Origin: G020353115 sp964389685
GTDB lineage: Bacteria; Bacteroidota; Bacteroidia; Bacteroidales; VadinHA17
Assembly: GCA_964389685.1 (NCBI GenBank)
Contig: CAYMFM010000120.1
Location: forward strand, 1 to 8,170
DNA: 8,170 bases
Direction: 5' to 3'
The notes beneath the pieces are model-generated. The model had not been told where the DNA came from. It made no database searches and was given only the letters and a program-made list of their open reading frames with translations. The translations under genes and the position numbers were made by a program. Positions 6,651-8,170 of the stretch are shown here, piece by piece. The stretch's first letter is position 1; every line of letters begins with the position of its first letter.

Positions 6651-6800
6651 TTTAAAGGTATAGGAGTAAGATTTCTGGAAAAAGTAGATGGGGAATGGAA
6701 AATTGTATATATGTCAGAGGTTAATATATCTTCCTATGAAGATGAGGATAAAGAAGTAGGTGCTGAGGAAGGAGAATCTGAAACAGAAGATGCTGAATAG
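6651..6800 (+). pseudogene. 3' remnant of a probable NTF2-like (SnoaL/DUF4440 type) gene
   Basis: The frame from 6645 to the TAG at 6798-6800 encodes about 48 residues after the previous stop and has no upstream start codon. Seen: GVRFLEKVDGEWKIVYMSEV followed by NISSYEDEDKEVGAEEG and an acidic end. The F-x-E-K-x-D-G-x-W-K-I-V-Y pattern is the last beta-hairpin of NTF2-like proteins of the SnoaL/DUF4440 kind, which usually have about 130-150 residues and finish with a polar tail such as this. The first ~90 residues are absent, and the sequence upstream is the end of the intact secreted-protein gene in another frame, so this is a decapitated gene rather than a small protein. An ATG at codon 22 of the fragment would only give an acidic peptide. 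The family call rests on one short motif. Confidence 0.5.
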
Positions 6801-6825
6801 ATGATCGGAACACCAGCCGATAACA

Positions 6826-7089
6826 GGCGGTCATACTTGGCAGTTTTTACCTCAATGTAAGTATCTGGTTGAGCGTGGCATGGTGGCAATGAGTGCCGAC
6901 TGTCGTGTAAGAAAGCGGCAGGGTGTAATGCCCTTTGAATGTGTAGCTGACGCAAAATCAGCCATTCGCTGGATTAGAACACATGCTACTGAGTTTGGCA
7001 TTGACGAAAATCGTATCGCAGCAGGAGGAGGTAGTGCCAGAGATAGTTCATATTTTACCAAAAAAAGTTATCAAAGTCCTGAAGGATAG
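6826..7089 (+). pseudogene. Internal fragment of an alpha/beta-hydrolase (esterase/lipase-like) gene
   Basis: The frame is open from 6805 to the TAG at 7087-7089. Seen: GGHTWQFLPQCKYLVERGMV, then AMSADCRVRKRQGVMPFECV, ADAKSAIRWIRTH, FGIDENRIAAGGGSA and an unrelated tail RDSSYFTKKSYQSPEG. The order HGGG-like loop, (S/A)-x-x-Y-R-V strand, ADAKSAIRW helix, GIDxxRI and GGGSA nucleophile elbow is that of BD-FAE/HSL-like carboxylesterases. Expected parts missing are the N-terminal strands and most of the oxyanion HGG motif before 6826, and everything after the catalytic Ser, including the Asp and His. The elbow reads G-G-S-A-R instead of G-G-S-A-G-G-H, so homology stops at about 7039. The Tyr usual in the AxYRV motif is Cys. 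An ATG at 6880 gives a 69-codon frame, but the product could not fold as a hydrolase. The segment is less AT-rich than its flanks, suggesting a separate origin. Confidence 0.7.
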
Positions 7090-7120
7090 GATGATCATAA
7101 AAGAAGAAATACCTTTGTAA
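7043..7120 (+). other. Orphan reading-frame tail between esterase and ferritin fragments
   Basis: Immediately after the esterase homology ends, a different frame reads IVHILPKKVIKVLKDRM then IIKEEIPL and stops at TAA 7118-7120. It has no start of its own, and upstream the frame runs into esterase sequence. It has protein-like character (alternating hydrophobic and charged residues) and may be the 3' end of another gene joined at about 7040. I cannot assign a family, and 25 codons can be open by chance. The remaining 7121-7182 is an AT-rich leader for the ferritin-like gene. Confidence 0.2.
7110..7117 (+). promoter_or_regulatory. Candidate -7 box upstream of the ferritin-like gene
   Basis: TACCTTTG is an exact TAnnTTTG match 65 nt before ATG 7183. 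No TTG is found about 19 nt upstream, so the -33 element is missing. A second, imperfect box TATCTTTA lies at 7157-7164. Either could drive the ferritin fragment and the methyltransferase-like gene behind it. Confidence 0.25.
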
Positions 7121-7182
7121 TAATAAAACCCAGAAAACTAACCATTAATAAAACAGTATCTTTAACTTTAAAAAAAAATAAT

Positions 7183-7518
7183 ATGGGAAAAGAAGCAATT
7201 AAAGTATCATCGGTTGATGTGAAAAAATTCATCGAAATGTTAAATGCGGCTCTTTCAGAAGAATGGCTTGCATATTATCAGTATTGGATTGGAGCCCGAC
7301 TAATGGAAGGCCCTATGAGAAGCGAAGTAGAGCCTGAACTCTTAGTACATGCCAACGAAGAGTTGAGTCATGCAGAATTAGTGGCAGAAAGAATTATTCA
7401 GTTAGGGGGAACACCTGTAATAAATCCAACAGAATGGACAAAGCTGGCTCGTTGTTCATATGACGAACCTTCTGACCCTTACATTGAAGCTTGGATTACC
7501 GATTTAAATCGGAAGTAA
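7183..7518 (+). CDS. Ferritin-like protein, truncated after the first two helices
   Basis: The 111-residue product matches the N-terminal part of a ferritin-like (bacterioferritin/Dps-related) protein, a family that oxidises and stores iron or protects DNA from peroxide. Seen: helix A with MLNAALSEEWLAYYQYWIGA (E26/E27 as first iron ligand), helix B with VHANEELSHAELVAERII, whose ExxH pair E60 and H63 supplies the next ligands, then the A-B loop end LGGTPVINPTEW and DPYIEA (98-103). Family members run to about 155-165 residues with helices C and D carrying the second ExxH set; here homology ends at residue 103 and only WITDLNRK follows. Neither other frame downstream resumes the ferritin. Half of the di-iron site is lost, so it is probably inactive as a ferroxidase. 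ATG 7183 has a strong A-rich leader (AAAAAAAATAAT), suggesting it is still translated. The break lies at a perfect palindrome (7499-7512). The next gene starts 3 nt after the stop. Confidence 0.8.
   Translation: MGKEAIKVSSVDVKKFIEMLNAALSEEWLAYYQYWIGARLMEGPMRSEVEPELLVHANEELSHAELVAERIIQLGGTPVINPTEWTKLARCSYDEPSDPYIEAWITDLNRK
7499..7512. repeat. 14-bp perfect palindrome at the ferritin break point
   Basis: CCGATTTAAATCGG is its own reverse complement. It lies exactly where ferritin homology stops and 10 nt before the next start codon. It could be an operator half-site pair, a recombination or insertion scar, or chance. I found no second copy in the window. Confidence 0.6.
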
Positions 7519-7521
7519 ATC

Positions 7522-8170
7522 ATGTCACTTATACCAGCTTTTGAAATAGGTTTATGGAATGCTTGGATTTTTTGGGCATTAATGATTCTATCAATGATTA
7601 TTCCTGATTTTTTTAAGAGCAAAGAAGCAAAAGAAAGATCGAAGAGAGCATCTCAATGGGTTCCCTTCAATAAGAAAAAGGATAAGATTCTAGCCCTTTC
7701 AACACATATGGTAATCATGCCTGTTTCTATTATCTACTCTATCTTCCTTCCGCTAAAAATAAGTACAGCATGGTTTTATACAGGACTAATTATTTTTATC
7801 GCAGCTTTGGTTATAAGTCTAATGTCCACAATAAGTTTTGCGAATACTCCTGTTGATAAGCCTTTTACAAGTGGAATTTACAGTATTTCAAGACACCCAA
7901 TATACTTAAGCGGGTTTTTAATTAACCTGAGCATTGCTATTGCCTCTGCTTCATGGGTTATAATGCTCTGCGCTATTTTATGGTTAGTCTGCTTCCATAT
8001 AGTTATCCAAGCAGAAGAAAGTCACTTAATAGGCCAGTATGGGGAAGCTTATCGTGAATACATGGATAGAACTCCTAAGTGGATAGGAATACCGAAATCA
8101 GCAACAAATTGCTTAAAAAAGAATAGTATAATGAAAAAAATTTCAGTAATTATCAGCTTGTGTTTCTTGA
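7522..8170 (+). CDS. Isoprenylcysteine carboxyl methyltransferase-like membrane protein, no stop in window
   Basis: The frame opens at ATG 7522 and is still open at the window end (216 codons). Seen: four hydrophobic segments at about 8-28, 56-77, 80-103 and 129-160; the motif GIYSISRHPIYLSG (118-131), with the R-H-P-x-Y core typical of ICMT/PEMT-like AdoMet-dependent methyltransferases; and EESHLIGQYGEAYREYMDR (165-183) followed by TPKWIG, the usual C-terminal cofactor-binding and closing region. Bacterial members methylate small molecules or lipids rather than prenylated proteins; the substrate here is unknown. Families of this kind normally finish within a few residues of R-x-P-x-W-I-G, yet this frame reads on through ATNCLKKNSI into a signal-peptide-like MKKISVIISLCFL from residue 204. 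The natural stop seems to have been lost at a junction around 8099-8130. The catalytic part looks complete. It follows the truncated ferritin by 3 nt and is probably co-transcribed with it. Confidence 0.75.
   Translation, partial: MSLIPAFEIGLWNAWIFWALMILSMIIPDFFKSKEAKERSKRASQWVPFNKKKDKILALSTHMVIMPVSIIYSIFLPLKISTAWFYTGLIIFIAALVISLMSTISFANTPVDKPFTSGIYSISRHPIYLSGFLINLSIAIASASWVIMLCAILWLVCFHIVIQAEESHLIGQYGEAYREYMDRTPKWIGIPKSATNCLKKNSIMKKISVIISLCFL
8131..8170 (+). CDS. Putative start of a secreted-protein gene, in frame with the preceding ORF (3' end outside window)
   Basis: ATG 8131 is preceded by an A-rich leader (TTAAAAAAGAATAGTATA) of the type seen before other starts here, and encodes MKKISVIISLCFL, a basic-plus-hydrophobic signal-peptide beginning. 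It lies in the same frame as the methyltransferase-like ORF with no stop between. It is either an independent start behind a methyltransferase gene that lost its stop, or just part of a long fused ORF. The family is unknown because only 13 codons are visible. Confidence 0.4.
   Translation, partial: MKKISVIISLCFL

Noticed and set aside
6649..7182. Integron cassette array as the source of the fragments
   Set aside because: I looked for RYYYAAC/GTTRRRY core pairs and attC-like imperfect palindromes at the junctions and found none. There are only 3 nt between the ferritin stop and the next start, leaving no room for attC. No integrase is visible in the window.

Overview
The window looks like a piece of a Bacteroidota genome, most likely Bacteroidales or a relative, possibly metagenome-derived. 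The pointers are a THX-type small ribosomal protein with the Bacteroidetes-like N-terminus, A-rich leaders instead of Shine-Dalgarno sites, several TAnnTTTG (-7) boxes, one with a TTG at the expected spacing, and the style of the M28 peptidase, Fic and ferritin-like proteins. Lineage is inferred from these traits, not from a marker gene.

Region 1 (1-2745, + strand) is a cell-envelope glycosylation unit. It holds the 3' end of a GtrB/DPM1-like polyprenyl-phosphate glycosyltransferase, overlapped by 4 nt by a 704-residue GT-C membrane glycosyltransferase with a C-terminal TPR array. A 99-residue signal-anchored acidic membrane protein follows. The likely logic is that the GT2 enzyme makes a lipid-linked sugar donor and the GT-C enzyme transfers the sugar on the periplasmic side.

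Region 2 (2763-5071, - strand) carries a secreted M28 metallopeptidase with a complete zinc-ligand set and its own probable promoter. Downstream of it is a gene whose first ~27 residues are ribosomal protein THX and whose remaining ~165 residues are a low-complexity Lys/Glu/Pro/Thr tail. A hairpin between the convergent genes at 2741-2767 may serve as a terminator for both strands.

Region 3 (about 5070-8170, + strand) differs: it is visibly more AT-rich and is a mosaic of genes cut at one or both ends. In order it contains a Fic protein lacking its N-terminal regulatory region; an apparently whole secreted protein of unknown function; the last ~48 codons of a probable NTF2-like gene; an internal piece of an alpha/beta-hydrolase (esterase) gene cut at the nucleophile elbow; a short orphan reading-frame tail; the first two-thirds of a ferritin-like gene, ending at a 14-bp perfect palindrome; and an isoprenylcysteine-methyltransferase-like gene that has no stop and reads in frame into what looks like the start of a secreted-protein gene at the window end. 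No transposase, integrase, attC site, CRISPR array, tRNA or rRNA was recognised. The mosaic could be a recombination hotspot, a decaying island or an assembly chimera; the sequence alone cannot decide, but this is the part most worth a second look.
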